64,000 nucleotides of DNA from Paracoccus sp. MBLB3053 (GCF_031822435.1 NZ_JAVQLW010000001.1:999501-1063500); one strand, 5' to 3'. Numbered from the stretch's first letter, positions 1-8,596 are shown. The notes: a model not told the origin generated them from the letters alone. Numbers and translations are program-made.

Positions 1-679
1 TGGCGCCAAGCGCCGCATCGAGCATGGGTGAGTTGGGCGTCTGGAAAACGACCTCACGACCGGATGATGAAGCCAGCGTGATGACGGGCTGCGCGGCGCC
101 GACGATCTGCCCGGGCTCGGCGTTCCGAGCGGTGACGATGGCATCTGCCGGAGCCCTGATGACGGTGTCGTCCAAGGCACGTTGCGCCTGGTCGCGCGAT
201 GAATGTGCCTGCGCAAGCGACCGGTCCGCCGAGGACAGGGCCTGGTTCGCCAAGTCCAGTTCGGCCCTTGTCCCGACGCCTCGTTCCAGCATCGCGCGGG
301 CGCGTTCCTGAGCCTGCCGGGACTGTTCCTGCGACGCGACCGCCGAAGCCAGCGCCGCCTCGGCGACATGTAGCGATTGTTCCTGCTGCAGCGGGTCGGT
401 TCGGGCAAGCGGCTCGTTGCGCTTGACGGCGTCTCCCTCGTTCACCTGCACCTCGATCACGCGGCCACCCTGACGGAAGCCGATATCGATGCTGTCTGTC
501 GGATGGATTGTTCCCGAAAGTGCCGCGTCGAAAATCAGCGGAACTTCCTGAACGGTGAACAGTTCGACCCGAAGCGGCTCCTCTGCCGCGCCAGGCGAAG
601 CAAGCACCATGGCGACAAGGCTGCCGGTCAGGGCACAGCGCCCACCGCTTTTTGTGATCCCCTGAGCCAGAAAGCGCAC
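1..679 (-). CDS. Periplasmic adaptor (HlyD/RND membrane-fusion) protein, partial
   Basis: About 226 residues are visible and the gene runs off the left edge. It reads in a different frame from the longest open frame here: from a GTG at 679 it gives a signal peptide ending near SPGAAEE, a first lipoyl half (GRVIEVQVNEGDAVKRNEPL), an Ala/Gln-rich coiled-coil hairpin, and the returning lipoyl half (IRAPADAIVTARNAEPGQIV). This is the layout of adaptor subunits that link an inner-membrane efflux pump (RND or ABC) to an outer-membrane channel. It follows fliP in the same direction after a 126-bp gap, so it is probably a separate unit; a pump gene would be expected beyond the edge. The GTG has only a weak ribosome site, so the exact start is uncertain. 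Family call firm, substrate unknown. Confidence 0.8.
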   Translation of the reverse strand, partial: MRFLAQGITKSGGRCALTGSLVAMVLASPGAAEEPLRVELFTVQEVPLIFDAALSGTIHPTDSIDIGFRQGGRVIEVQVNEGDAVKRNEPLARTDPLQQEQSLHVAEAALASAVASQEQSRQAQERARAMLERGVGTRAELDLANQALSSADRSLAQAHSSRDQAQRALDDTVIRAPADAIVTARNAEPGQIVGAAQPVITLASSSGREVVFQTPNSPMLDAALGA

Positions 680-805
680 CGCCTGCCATTCCGATGAAGC
701 CTGTACCGCCTTGGTGTAACCCGGCCTCGCGAAGGGATACAACCGTGGGCCTTGCCGCCGTCATCCGATTATTGGCAGCGGTTGCGTCGGATGCTGCATG
801 GGCGA

Positions 806-1528
806 TCACTGATAGCTGCGTACGAGCGCCGCCGCGATCAATCCCCAGCCATCGACAACGACGAAGAAAGCCAGCTTGAAAGGCAGGGCCACGACGGCAG
901 GGGGAACCATCATCATGCCCATCGACATGAGCACTGCCGAAACGACCAGATCGATGATAAGAAACGGTAATGAAACAAGGAATCCGATTTCGAACGCGCG
1001 CTGGATCTCGCTCAGCATGAAGGCCGGGATCAGCACGGACAGACGCTCGGGTGGGGCATCGGGCGCGGCGGAAATCTCGGCAAGTGTCGCGATCATCTCG
1101 GGGTCGGTGCGAAACTCCATGAAGCCGCGAAACGGCTCGATTCCACGATTGAAAGCTTCTTCGGCCCCAATCGTGCCGTCGCGAAGCGGCGCTCCCGCGA
1201 TGGTCCAGGCCTCAGTCAGGACAGGGTCCATCACGAACCAGGTCAGGAACATCGCAAGGCTGACGATCAGCATGTTCGGGGGCGACTGCTGCAGCCCCAG
1301 CGACTGGCGCAGAATGGAAAGCACGGTCACGATGAAGGGAAAGCAGGTCACCATGATGGCAAGGCCCGGCGCCAGGGAAAGCGCCGTCATGACAGCCAGG
1401 ATGGCGATCGCGTTCCGCCCCACCCCGTTCGTTACCGAATCCGCCATCTCGTTCAGTCCGTCGAGGTTTTGGGCAAGCGCCAGATCGGGCAACAGAAGAA
1501 ACGGAAAGACCAGCAGAAAGCTTTTCAC
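806..1528 (-). CDS. fliP: Flagellar export apparatus protein FliP
   Basis: FliP forms, with FliQ and FliR, the core of the flagellar type III export gate in the inner membrane. The 240-residue protein starts with a cleavable signal sequence (MKSFLLVFPFLLLPDLALA), as is usual for FliP, followed by hydrophobic segments and the typical stretches TALSLAPGLAIMVTCFPFIVT, RQSLGLQQSPPNM and the C-terminal FLIIDLVVSAVLMSMGMMMV. The start codon overlaps the fliN stop by 4 bp, so the two are translationally coupled. FliQ is not in the window. Length and motifs are normal. Confidence 0.96.
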   Translation of the reverse strand: MKSFLLVFPFLLLPDLALAQNLDGLNEMADSVTNGVGRNAIAILAVMTALSLAPGLAIMVTCFPFIVTVLSILRQSLGLQQSPPNMLIVSLAMFLTWFVMDPVLTEAWTIAGAPLRDGTIGAEEAFNRGIEPFRGFMEFRTDPEMIATLAEISAAPDAPPERLSVLIPAFMLSEIQRAFEIGFLVSLPFLIIDLVVSAVLMSMGMMMVPPAVVALPFKLAFFVVVDGWGLIAAALVRSYQ

Positions 1529-1782
1529 GATGGGGCCGTCGCGCCGAGCACACGCACGAAAATGCGGTTCTCGCCGTCATCGGAGCTGGTCAACTCACCC
1601 CGTGCGATCACCTTGTCGCCGACGCAGATCTCGACACCGTCCGTGATCTGCTGGTCGAGCGTCAGGATGTCGTCGCTGCGCAGGCGGGAAAGTTCAGCGA
1701 CGGAAAGCTTCGTGCCGCCAAGTCGGATCGTGACCTCGACCTGGATCTGGTCCGTGGCGATGAGTCCATTGAATTCGTCCAT
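1525..1782 (-). CDS. fliN: Flagellar motor switch protein FliN
   Basis: FliN is a C-ring switch component on the cytoplasmic face of the motor. The protein is 85 residues from ATG 1782; the open frame extends further upstream but has no FliN-like sequence there. The SpoA fold is visible: QVEVTIRLGGTKLSVAELSRL, then DDILTLDQQITDGVEICVGDKVIARGEL. It is short, as FliN proteins without the variable N-terminal extension are. It lies 2 bp downstream of the fliH-like stop and overlaps fliP by 4 bp. FliM and FliG are absent from the window and must be elsewhere. Confidence 0.93.
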   Translation of the reverse strand: MDEFNGLIATDQIQVEVTIRLGGTKLSVAELSRLRSDDILTLDQQITDGVEICVGDKVIARGELTSSDDGENRIFVRVLGATAPS

Positions 1783-1784
1783 GC

Positions 1785-2345
1785 TCAATCTCCTGCAAGT
1801 TCGTCGATAATGGCCTGGCATTCGCGCGTGACCCGGTCCGGGTCCAACTGGATCGCCCCGCCCTGGAAAAGGATCTCGATCGCGTCCGGGCCCAGATCGG
1901 CAGCCTCGATCGACGCATTGGCAAGACCGCTGCGTTCCACGCATTCGCGGATGTCGGCAATCATGTCCGCGGGGCAGCAGATTCGCAGTTGATGGGGAAT
2001 CGGGTCCCGGCTGATGCGGTCAAGCTCGGATCGAAGGCATGCCAGGATCCGCTCTCGTCCATGGGCTGCCGCCAGAAGCCCGGTGACAGCCTCGAGCACG
2101 GGTTGAAGCGCAGCACTTGTCTCGCGCAGGAGTTCGCTGCGGTCCGTCGCGCTTGTCACAAGCCGGTCCTGAAGTTCCGAAAGCTTCGTACAGAGCGCAT
2201 CGAGACTGAGTTCACGCCCATCTGCCAGGCCCTTTTCATGACCGAGCTGATAGGCGTGCTCAAGTTCCGCCGCATGTGCGGTGATCTGCGGGCCAGTGCC
2301 GGCCGGGGCAAAGGATTCGAGCCTGAGCGTCGCCGGTCGCATCAT
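1785..2345 (-). CDS. fliH: FliH-like flagellar export ATPase regulator
   Basis: The 186-residue protein lies between fliF and fliN, where fliH is found in flagellar operons. It shows the expected layout: a helical N-terminal half (AELEHAYQLGHEKGLADGRELS, with spaced Gly residues as in FliH/YscL proteins) and a C-terminal half with IEILFQGGAIQLDPDRV resembling the E/V-type ATPase stator fold. Sequence conservation is low, as is normal for this family, so the call rests partly on position. Its ATG overlaps the fliF stop. FliI, the partner ATPase, is not in the window. Confidence 0.75.
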   Translation of the reverse strand: MMRPATLRLESFAPAGTGPQITAHAAELEHAYQLGHEKGLADGRELSLDALCTKLSELQDRLVTSATDRSELLRETSAALQPVLEAVTGLLAAAHGRERILACLRSELDRISRDPIPHQLRICCPADMIADIRECVERSGLANASIEAADLGPDAIEILFQGGAIQLDPDRVTRECQAIIDELAGD

Positions 2346-3898
2346 GCATCCTCGGGCTTTTCGATCCAGCCGGAAAGAAGCTTGAGGCTTTCTTCCTTGC
2401 GGGATTTCATGAGTTCCCTGAGCCGCGCGACCGGATCGCCGTTGTCGTGTCCGAGGGGCGCGAAGTCGATTTCGGCCACCGTCGCGGACGCGGGCGCGTC
2501 AGCGCCGCGGTCTGGCACGGAGGTGATCGGGATGGGGCGCGTTTCGTCCAGCGCGGCGCGGGCGGCTTCTTGGGCCCTGGCGCGCCTGACTGGCCTCAGC
2601 AGGAAGAAGATCAGGCCGAACGCGAACAGACCGACAAGACCCAGCCTGACGGGGCCGTTCAGATCGAGCCGAGCCAGCGGCCCTGCATGGCTGGCAAGCG
2701 TCCCTGCCTCGGACAATGTGGCAAAGGGCAGGGACTTCACCGTGATCGCATCGCCGCGGGATTCGTCCAGACCCACCGCCGATGCGACGAGTTCGCGGAT
2801 CGCCTTGAGATCCTCTTCGGGACGGGGCGCGAGTTCTGCGTTTCCGGAGGCATCCGGTCGCGGCACGCCGTTGACCAGAACCGCAACGGTCAGGCGCCTG
2901 ACCGATCCGGGCTGGCGGTGGATTTCACGCGTGACCTTGCTGACCTCGAAATTCGATCTCTGGCGGGTTTCGGACCGCGAGGAGCGGCTTTCCTCGCCCT
3001 TGTCATCCTGGCTTTCGGGCAGGTTCGAAGCTGCTGTGACATTGCCGGCAAGGGCGTTGCTGCTCTGGTCGGCCGATTCCTGGCTTTCCTGCGAGATCAG
3101 GGCGCGTTCCAGGGGGTCGAAACGCTGCTCGGTCATTTGCTCGGTTTCGGTCATCACGTCGAGGTTCAGCTCGACGATCGCGTTGCCGGGCCCGACATGC
3201 GCTTCCAGGATGCGCTCGACATTCCGCTTCATCTCGGATGCGCGGTCTTCGCCGCCGAGATCGTCGCTTGCCGCCACGACGCCGCGTTCGCTGTCGATCA
3301 CCGTCACCGCATCGGGAAACATGCCCGGTACCCCTGACGATACGAGGAATTTGAGGGCCTTGGCCTGGCTGTGATTGATGGGGCTGCCATCTGTCGTGAG
3401 CGTGACTGACGCGCTGGCCTGCGCTTCGCGGCGGTAGCCCCGACCGCTCGGCACGGCGAGATGCACGCGGGCCGAGCTGACATTGGGCAAGGCAAGGATG
3501 GTTCGTGCAAGCTCGCCTTCCTTGGCACGCCAGTAGGCCGCGTCAAACATCTGAGAGGTGGTGCCGAATCCCGACATGCCGTCTAGGATTTCGTAGCCGC
3601 TTCCTCCGGCCGCGGGCAGGCCCGCAGCGGCAAGCGTCATGCGCAAGGCGTCGCGCCGATCCTGCTGGACCCAAATCGAATCGCCCCGGATCTGATAGGC
3701 GGCGCCGGATTTTTCGACTGCCTCCAGGACCGAGCCGGCTTGCTGAGGGTCCAGGCCCGAATAGAGCAACGCGAGCTGCGGTCTGCTGGCGAGCCATGAA
3801 AGGCCGATGATGGCGACGAAGGTCGTGAGGAAGGCCGCCACCAGAACGGCACGCTGTGGCATGCTTCGTTCGCGCCAATAGTCCTGAAGCTTCAGCAA
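2342..3898 (-). CDS. fliF: Flagellar MS-ring protein FliF
   Basis: FliF builds the MS ring in the inner membrane. I place the start at a TTG (3898), because AGAGGA sits 7 nt upstream and the protein then begins with the family-like LKLQDYWRERSMPQRAVLV; an in-frame ATG at 3949 would add 17 atypical residues and has no ribosome site. Features: transmembrane helix near residues 15-40, ring-building motif 1 (SLLYSGL-like LALLYSGLDPQQAGSVLEAVEKSG), GYEILDGMSGFGTTSQMFDAAYWRAK, a second helix near residue 425 (LGLVGLFAFGLIFFLL), and the C-terminal tail that binds FliG. About 518 residues, a normal size. First gene of the leftward flagellar operon. Confidence 0.93.
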   Translation of the reverse strand: MLKLQDYWRERSMPQRAVLVAAFLTTFVAIIGLSWLASRPQLALLYSGLDPQQAGSVLEAVEKSGAAYQIRGDSIWVQQDRRDALRMTLAAAGLPAAGGSGYEILDGMSGFGTTSQMFDAAYWRAKEGELARTILALPNVSSARVHLAVPSGRGYRREAQASASVTLTTDGSPINHSQAKALKFLVSSGVPGMFPDAVTVIDSERGVVAASDDLGGEDRASEMKRNVERILEAHVGPGNAIVELNLDVMTETEQMTEQRFDPLERALISQESQESADQSSNALAGNVTAASNLPESQDDKGEESRSSRSETRQRSNFEVSKVTREIHRQPGSVRRLTVAVLVNGVPRPDASGNAELAPRPEEDLKAIRELVASAVGLDESRGDAITVKSLPFATLSEAGTLASHAGPLARLDLNGPVRLGLVGLFAFGLIFFLLRPVRRARAQEAARAALDETRPIPITSVPDRGADAPASATVAEIDFAPLGHDNGDPVARLRELMKSRKEESLKLLSGWIEKPEDA

Positions 3899-3957
3899 AA
3901 CATCGTCCTCTCGAATCGGCTGGATCTGCCATGGAAGAAGTCTTGCCACGGGGGCGA

Positions 3958-3972
3958 TTAAGAATTGGTTAG
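3958..3972. promoter_or_regulatory. Candidate CtrA-type box between fliF and fliL
   Basis: The sequence TTAA, seven bases, TTAG lies in the 115-bp divergent region between fliF (start 3898) and fliL (start 4014). CtrA of alphaproteobacteria binds TTAA-N7-TTAA, and CtrA controls flagellar genes in many Rhodobacterales. One base differs from the consensus in the second half. The position, roughly 40-60 bp from both start codons, would suit a shared divergent promoter. Recognised by eye only. Confidence 0.35.
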
Positions 3973-4013
3973 CCCGCCGGTGCTATCCGATGACCAATCA
4001 GTCGGAGAATCAC

Positions 4014-4490
4014 ATGAGCACCACCGTCTCGCCGGAGATGCTGCCATCCCGAAGCAGGATCCGCAGGCTTCTGCCCGTAGCCGCAGGCCTTCTGCTGCTG
4101 GCTGCAGGGTTTGCCACGACATTTCTGGGCTACTGGTCACCGACCTCGCTGTTCAGGCAGGAACACCGTCAGGCAGAGGGTGCCGAGCTTCCCTCCGTGC
4201 ATTTCGTGAGCCTGCCGCAGATCGTCCTGACGCTCTCGGGGCCGCAGATGCGCACCCTGGTCATGTCTGTGAAGCTGGAAACCGACCCCGAAAACAGGGC
4301 GAGCGTAGAGATGCTCGTTCCGCGACTGGCCGATACGTTCAACAGCTTCCTGGCCGGGATCGAACCTTCAGCCTTCGAGCGCAGGGGAATTCTCGACATC
4401 ATCCGGGACGAGATGGGGAATCGGGCGGTGCAGATACTTGGCGACAAGGCGTTCAGCGACGTTCTCATCACCGAGTTCCGCGTCCAATGA
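4014..4490 (+). CDS. fliL: Flagellar basal-body protein FliL
   Basis: FliL is a single-pass inner-membrane protein that surrounds or stabilises the stator near the MS ring. I chose ATG 4014 because GGAG lies 6 nt upstream; an ATG at 3990 is also in frame but lacks a ribosome site. The 158-residue product has one membrane helix (RRLLPVAAGLLLLAAGFATTFLGY) and the periplasmic stomatin-like domain (VKLETDPENRASVEMLVPRLADTFNSFLAGI, RRGILDIIRDEMGNRAVQILG). It heads the rightward flagellar operon and overlaps the next gene by 4 bp (ATGA). Confidence 0.92.
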   Translation: MSTTVSPEMLPSRSRIRRLLPVAAGLLLLAAGFATTFLGYWSPTSLFRQEHRQAEGAELPSVHFVSLPQIVLTLSGPQMRTLVMSVKLETDPENRASVEMLVPRLADTFNSFLAGIEPSAFERRGILDIIRDEMGNRAVQILGDKAFSDVLITEFRVQ

Positions 4491-4837
4491 CCTTCTCTCA
4501 TCTTTTCCAGGCGATGTTCTTGTCCTTTGCGGCCGGGCTTTGCGTATTTTGTTTCGTGCTTGCGCGGCGGCTGCGGCGTCTCAATGACCTTGAAACCGGG
4601 TTGGGCGGTGCCATCGCGGTCATGTCAAGCGAGATCAGCCGGCTGGAGGCGGCGATCATCGCAGCCAAGGCCGAGGCGATGCAGGCGACCCAGGCTCTTG
4701 CCGACGAGATCGAGCGCGCAAAGCAGGAGCGCGCCTTCTGGGTTCTGCAGAAGAAATTTGCCGAAAGTTCGAAGGCGGGCCCGACGAGGCTTCGCCGCAG
4801 ACGGCGCCAGACCGAGGAGGCGATGCTTGATGGCTAG
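4487..4837 (+). CDS. Membrane-anchored coiled-coil protein of the flagellar operon, unknown function
   Basis: 116 residues starting at the ATG that overlaps the fliL stop. One N-terminal membrane helix (FLSFAAGLCVFCFVLARRL) is followed by a heptad-rich cytoplasmic stretch (LEAAIIAAKAEAMQATQALADEIERAKQERAFW) and a very basic tail (RLRRRRRQ). I do not recognise a named family. Position between fliL and the motE-like gene, with 4-bp and 8-bp overlaps on its two sides, indicates a flagellar role, perhaps in stator or export assembly; that is inference. Confidence 0.75.
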   Translation: MTFSHLFQAMFLSFAAGLCVFCFVLARRLRRLNDLETGLGGAIAVMSSEISRLEAAIIAAKAEAMQATQALADEIERAKQERAFWVLQKKFAESSKAGPTRLRRRRRQTEEAMLDG

Positions 4838-5372
4838 GAAACTTCTTCCGCTTCTGGGCGGCGTCATGGCGCTTGCCCTGGCAGGTCAGGCCGTCACCCT
4901 GATCGAATGGAAGCGTGGTTTGCGCGCCAATGCCGAACCCACATCGCTGCTGGCGGGATGCAGCGACGTGCCCGAGGCGGTCGCATTGGCCGAGACACTG
5001 CATCAGCGCGGATTGCGGATCGAGCGCTACATGCATGCGATCGAGCAGCGCAAGGCCGAGCTGGTCGAGGCCGAAAAGGAACTGACCGAAACGCTGGTCG
5101 GACTGCGTAACGCGCGCCGCGAGGCTGACGGACGTGAAAGCGGCACGCAGCAGGCACAGGCGGATGACATCGCCCGGATCATTGCGGTCTATGACGAAAT
5201 GAAGCCCGAGCAGGCGGCCTTGGTTCTGGCCAACCTGCCCGCCGATTTCGCCGCACAGATCCTGATGCGGGTCCAGCCCGAGAAGGGTGCGAAGATCATG
5301 GCATCGGTCGATCCGGGTCAGGCGGCGGTCCTGACTTCTTACATGGGCGCGGCACGCGTCGGCAGCAGGTAG
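4830..5372 (+). CDS. MotE-like flagellar chaperone (MgtE-N domain)
   Basis: 180 residues from ATG 4830, overlapping the preceding gene by 8 bp. It has an N-terminal membrane or signal segment (LLPLLGGVMALALAGQAVTLI), a central coiled coil (RIERYMHAIEQRKAELVEAEKELTET) and a C-terminal MgtE-N-like domain (IIAVYDEMKPEQAALVLANLPADFAAQILMRVQPEKGAKIMASVDPGQAAVLT). This matches MotE, described in rhizobia as a periplasmic chaperone for motility proteins. It lies 7 bp before motA, consistent with a stator-assembly job. The gene name motE is not assigned because only the general pattern was recognised. Confidence 0.8.
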   Translation: MARKLLPLLGGVMALALAGQAVTLIEWKRGLRANAEPTSLLAGCSDVPEAVALAETLHQRGLRIERYMHAIEQRKAELVEAEKELTETLVGLRNARREADGRESGTQQAQADDIARIIAVYDEMKPEQAALVLANLPADFAAQILMRVQPEKGAKIMASVDPGQAAVLTSYMGAARVGSR

Positions 5373-5379
5373 GACAGCC

Positions 5380-6246
5380 ATGCTTGGAATGATCGGTATC
5401 GTCCTGACCTTCGCGATGGTCTTTGGGGGCTATATCCTTGCCGGGGGGAAGCTGGGGGTGATCCTGCATTCGCTGCCCTACGAGATGATGATGATCGGCG
5501 GCGCTGCGGTCGGTTCGTTCCTGCTGTCGAATGAGACATCCGTGATCAAGCAGGCCCTTGGCGGGATTGGACGCTCTCTCAAGGGGCCCAAATGGCATGA
5601 GACGGACCTGCAGGATGTGCTATGCCTGCTTTTCCAGCTCTTGCGGATGGCGCGCAGCAATCCCGCGGAACTTGAAAGCCATATCGAAGACCCCGACAAC
5701 TCGCCGGTTTTCCAGGCGTTCCCAAGGCTCCTTGCCGATGCGCAGGTGGTGTCGCTGATTGCCGACACGCTGCGTTCCGCCAGCCTCAACTACGATGACC
5801 CCTATCAGGTCGAGGAAATGCTGGCCCAACGGATCGGCCTGATGAAGGAGGAAACGCTGCACGCCCCGCATGCGCTTCAAAGCATGGCCGATGCCCTGCC
5901 GGCGCTCGGGATTGTCGCGGCGGTGCTGGGCGTCATCAAGACCATGAGCTCGATCGATCAGCCACCCGAGGTGCTTGGTGGCATGATCGGCGGTGCGCTG
6001 GTCGGGACGTTCCTGGGGGTTTTTCTGGCCTATGCCATCGTCGCCCCCTTTGCCCACAGGCTGCAGTCAGTGACGAAGCAGGATCACGCCCTTTACGACG
6101 TGATCAAATCGGTGCTTGTCGCCGGTTTGCACCAGCATGCGACGAACCTCTGCGTCGAAGTCGGAAGACAGACTGCCCCAGAACATGTTCGCCCGAGCTT
6201 CGGTGATCTCGAAAACGCGCTGCGCGATCTCAAGAGGGCGTCGTGA
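5380..6246 (+). CDS. motA: Flagellar motor stator protein MotA
   Basis: MotA forms, with MotB, the ion-conducting stator. The 288-residue protein has the four membrane segments: residues 1-20 and 30-50 at the N-terminus (MIGIVLTFAMVFGGYILAGGK, PYEMMMIGGAAVGSFLL), a long cytoplasmic loop, then ALPALGIVAAVLGVIKTM and IGGALVGTFLGVFLAYAIVAPFA. The loop contains the conserved P-A-L-E-like stretch NPAELESHIEDP. AGGA lies 5 nt before the ATG. MotB is not adjacent, which is unusual compared with enterics but common in this order. Confidence 0.95.
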   Translation: MLGMIGIVLTFAMVFGGYILAGGKLGVILHSLPYEMMMIGGAAVGSFLLSNETSVIKQALGGIGRSLKGPKWHETDLQDVLCLLFQLLRMARSNPAELESHIEDPDNSPVFQAFPRLLADAQVVSLIADTLRSASLNYDDPYQVEEMLAQRIGLMKEETLHAPHALQSMADALPALGIVAAVLGVIKTMSSIDQPPEVLGGMIGGALVGTFLGVFLAYAIVAPFAHRLQSVTKQDHALYDVIKSVLVAGLHQHATNLCVEVGRQTAPEHVRPSFGDLENALRDLKRAS

Positions 6247-6524
6247 TAGGGGCGCTGCTAATTTCTGCCAGCCTGACGGTGACAGCGGCATCCCCGGCCT
6301 CGGGCAATGAAGATGCAGCGGCAGCCTTCATCAAGGACGCGACCGGATGGCTGCTCAACGGGGATGACCTGCCGGAAGGACTGGACGCGCGGCTTCAGGC
6401 TCTTGAACCGTCCGAAAGGCTGCGCGCGATCATCTTTTTGAGGCGCTCGGGGCTTTATTCGGGCACGGGTTGGACGATCGAGCGCGTGCTGGCTCCGGCC
6501 CTGTCGTCGGAGACCGGCCCTTGA
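6243..6524 (+). CDS. Small exported protein between motA and flhA, unknown function
   Basis: 93 residues; the ATG overlaps the motA stop and its TGA overlaps the flhA TTG start, so it is coupled on both sides. The first 20 or so residues are signal-peptide-like (LLISASLTVTAASPASG), and the mature part is helical (AAAAFIKDATGWLLNGDDLPEGLDARLQALEPSERLRAIIFLRRSGLYSG). I recognise no family. Its place inside the stator/export operon suggests a periplasmic flagellar accessory. Confidence 0.7.
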   Translation: MIGALLISASLTVTAASPASGNEDAAAAFIKDATGWLLNGDDLPEGLDARLQALEPSERLRAIIFLRRSGLYSGTGWTIERVLAPALSSETGP

Positions 6525-8596
6525 CAGAAACGACGCAAAACTCGGTTTCGTTGCGCCCGCTTGCGATCACCGGCGGGCTGGTGGTGATCGTCCTTTCGAT
6601 GGTTCTGCCGATGCCGGCCCGGGTGCTTGACGTGGGGATCGCGCTTTCTATCGCGGTCGCGACGCTCACTCTCGTCATGGCGTCTCTGGTCGAGAAGCCC
6701 ACCGACTTCCAGGCCTTCCCGCTGCTGCTTCTCGTGTCGCTTCTGCTGCGCCTGTCGCTCAATGTCTCGTCCACCCGGTTGATCCTCACCGACGGACAGA
6801 ACGGCCCAGCGGCAGCAGGCCAGGTCATCAACGGCTTTGCCGAATTCGTCGCCGGAGGTTCGCTTCTGGTCGGGTTGACGGTTTTCGGTGTGATCTCCGT
6901 CGTGAACTTCATGGTCATCACCAAGGGCTCGGGGCGTATGGCGGAGGTCTCGGCGCGCTTCGCTCTCGATTCCCTGCCCGGCAAGCAGCTTGCAATCGAT
7001 GGCGATTTGAATTCCGGAGCGATCGACCATGATGAGGCGAAGCGCCGCCGCGTTCAGGAACAGCACGAGATCAGCTTTTTCGGATCGCTCGACGGCGCAT
7101 CGAAATTCGTCAAGGGCGACGCGATAGCGGGCCTTGTCATCACTCTCATCAATCTTCTCGTTGGCCTTGCGGCGGGGGTTGTCGTCCATTCGATGCCCAT
7201 CGGCGAGGCGCTGTCGACATATTCGCGGTTGACGATCGGAGACGGGCTTGTTTCGCAAATCCCGGCGCTGATCACATCGATGGCGGCCGCCGTTCTGCTG
7301 TCGCGCGGTGGGGCTACCGAAAACACGGCCGAACTTCTTTCGCGGCAGGTGGTGACGAATTGGCAGGTGCCTGCCGTCGTCTCGGGGGGGATGCTGCTTG
7401 TCGGGCTGGTTCCCGGGATGCCGGTCACGGTCTTTCTGTGCCTGTCCCTCGGCCTTGGTCTTGCCGCATGGGCGATCAAGCGGCGGCAGGACAATCCGGA
7501 CCCGCCCGTCGAGCCTGTCGCGGCCTCGGCGCCGGTCCCGGTGACGGCGCGCATCGGCGATGTGCTGGATACCGAGGAAATCAGCATAGATATCGGCCCC
7601 GGGCTGATCGTCAGTGCGCTGGACCAGGGGCGGGGACTGGGGCAGCGGATCACGAACCTGCGGCTGCATATCGCGCGAAACTTTGGCCTGATCCTGCCCG
7701 ATGTGCGGATCACGGACGGGAATGGTTTTCAGGACGGCGAATATGTGATCCGCCTTCAGGGTGTCGTGCGGGGCAAGGGACAATTGTTGCCGCATGCCAT
7801 TCTGGCGCTTGGACCGCCCGACACGCTCGGGCTCCTGCCGGGTGACGATGTGCGCGAGCCGGTCTATGATAGTGCAGCCAAATGGATCTCGGCGGACAAG
7901 CAGGAAGAAGCAGCCGTTGCGGGTGCCACGGTCGTCGTGCCGATGGAGGTGCTTTCGACCCATCTCATGGAGGTGGTGCGCAACAACCTTCCCGCCTTGC
8001 TGACCATGACCTCGATGCAGCGGATGATCCGCGAGCTATGTAACGTCACGGATGAGCATCGCGCCCAGCTCAATCAAAAATTCTTCGACAGCATGGTTCC
8101 CGACAAGGTGGCGCCCGAGCTGCTTCTTGCAGTGCTCAGGGCCATGCTTGAGGAAAGGCTTTCGATCCGGAATCTCGTACTGATCACCGAGGCCGTGCAT
8201 GAAGCGCGGGCGGCTGCGACACCGGATGCCGTCTACGAACAGGTGCGGCGTCGGCTGCGGGGCCAGATCACTGAACAGTTCTCGGCGCCGGACGGCTATC
8301 TTGAGATCCTCCAGCTCCACCCCCATTGGGAAGCAGAGCTGGCGCGCGCCGAAGCCGAGGCAGGTCGAACCGGTTCTGCGCCGATGCCGCAATTGCAGCG
8401 CAGGCTGGCGGATGCGGTCAAGAAGGCGACTTCCTCGCTTCCCGCCACGAGCGATGCCGTGCTGGCGGTTCCCGATCACCGCCGGCGGCTTGTCCGGATG
8501 ATGCTCGGATCGTGCGGCATCGCGATGCCGGTCATGGGGCTCGACGAAATAGACCCGGCTGCACGTGTGCGCCTGGCGGGAACCGTCGCAGCATGA
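6521..8596 (+). CDS. flhA: Flagellar export apparatus protein FlhA
   Basis: FlhA is the large export-gate subunit that docks chaperone-substrate complexes. I start it at TTG 6521: the TTG overlaps the previous stop (TTGA) and GGAG lies 8 nt upstream, whereas the in-frame ATG at 6470 lies deep in the previous gene. The result is 691 residues, the usual size. Visible are the N-terminal eight-helix membrane part, the FHIPEP-type region (VEKPTDFQAFPLLLLVSLLLRLSLNVSSTRLIL, GRMAEVSARFALDSLPGKQLAIDGDLNSG) and the cytoplasmic C-domain. It overlaps fliR by 4 bp. Confidence 0.96.
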   Translation: MTETTQNSVSLRPLAITGGLVVIVLSMVLPMPARVLDVGIALSIAVATLTLVMASLVEKPTDFQAFPLLLLVSLLLRLSLNVSSTRLILTDGQNGPAAAGQVINGFAEFVAGGSLLVGLTVFGVISVVNFMVITKGSGRMAEVSARFALDSLPGKQLAIDGDLNSGAIDHDEAKRRRVQEQHEISFFGSLDGASKFVKGDAIAGLVITLINLLVGLAAGVVVHSMPIGEALSTYSRLTIGDGLVSQIPALITSMAAAVLLSRGGATENTAELLSRQVVTNWQVPAVVSGGMLLVGLVPGMPVTVFLCLSLGLGLAAWAIKRRQDNPDPPVEPVAASAPVPVTARIGDVLDTEEISIDIGPGLIVSALDQGRGLGQRITNLRLHIARNFGLILPDVRITDGNGFQDGEYVIRLQGVVRGKGQLLPHAILALGPPDTLGLLPGDDVREPVYDSAAKWISADKQEEAAVAGATVVVPMEVLSTHLMEVVRNNLPALLTMTSMQRMIRELCNVTDEHRAQLNQKFFDSMVPDKVAPELLLAVLRAMLEERLSIRNLVLITEAVHEARAAATPDAVYEQVRRRLRGQITEQFSAPDGYLEILQLHPHWEAELARAEAEAGRTGSAPMPQLQRRLADAVKKATSSLPATSDAVLAVPDHRRRLVRMMLGSCGIAMPVMGLDEIDPAARVRLAGTVAA

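Noticed and set aside
54..809. 251-codon open frame on the minus strand at the left edge
   Set aside because: Its product is Arg/Gly-rich and matches nothing, while another frame of the same strand gives a signal peptide, lipoyl halves and coiled coil of a membrane-fusion protein.
6455..7963. 502-codon open frame antisense to flhA
   Set aside because: Composition (His/Arg/Asp/Gln-rich) is that of a shadow frame in GC-rich DNA; flhA on the plus strand is unmistakable.
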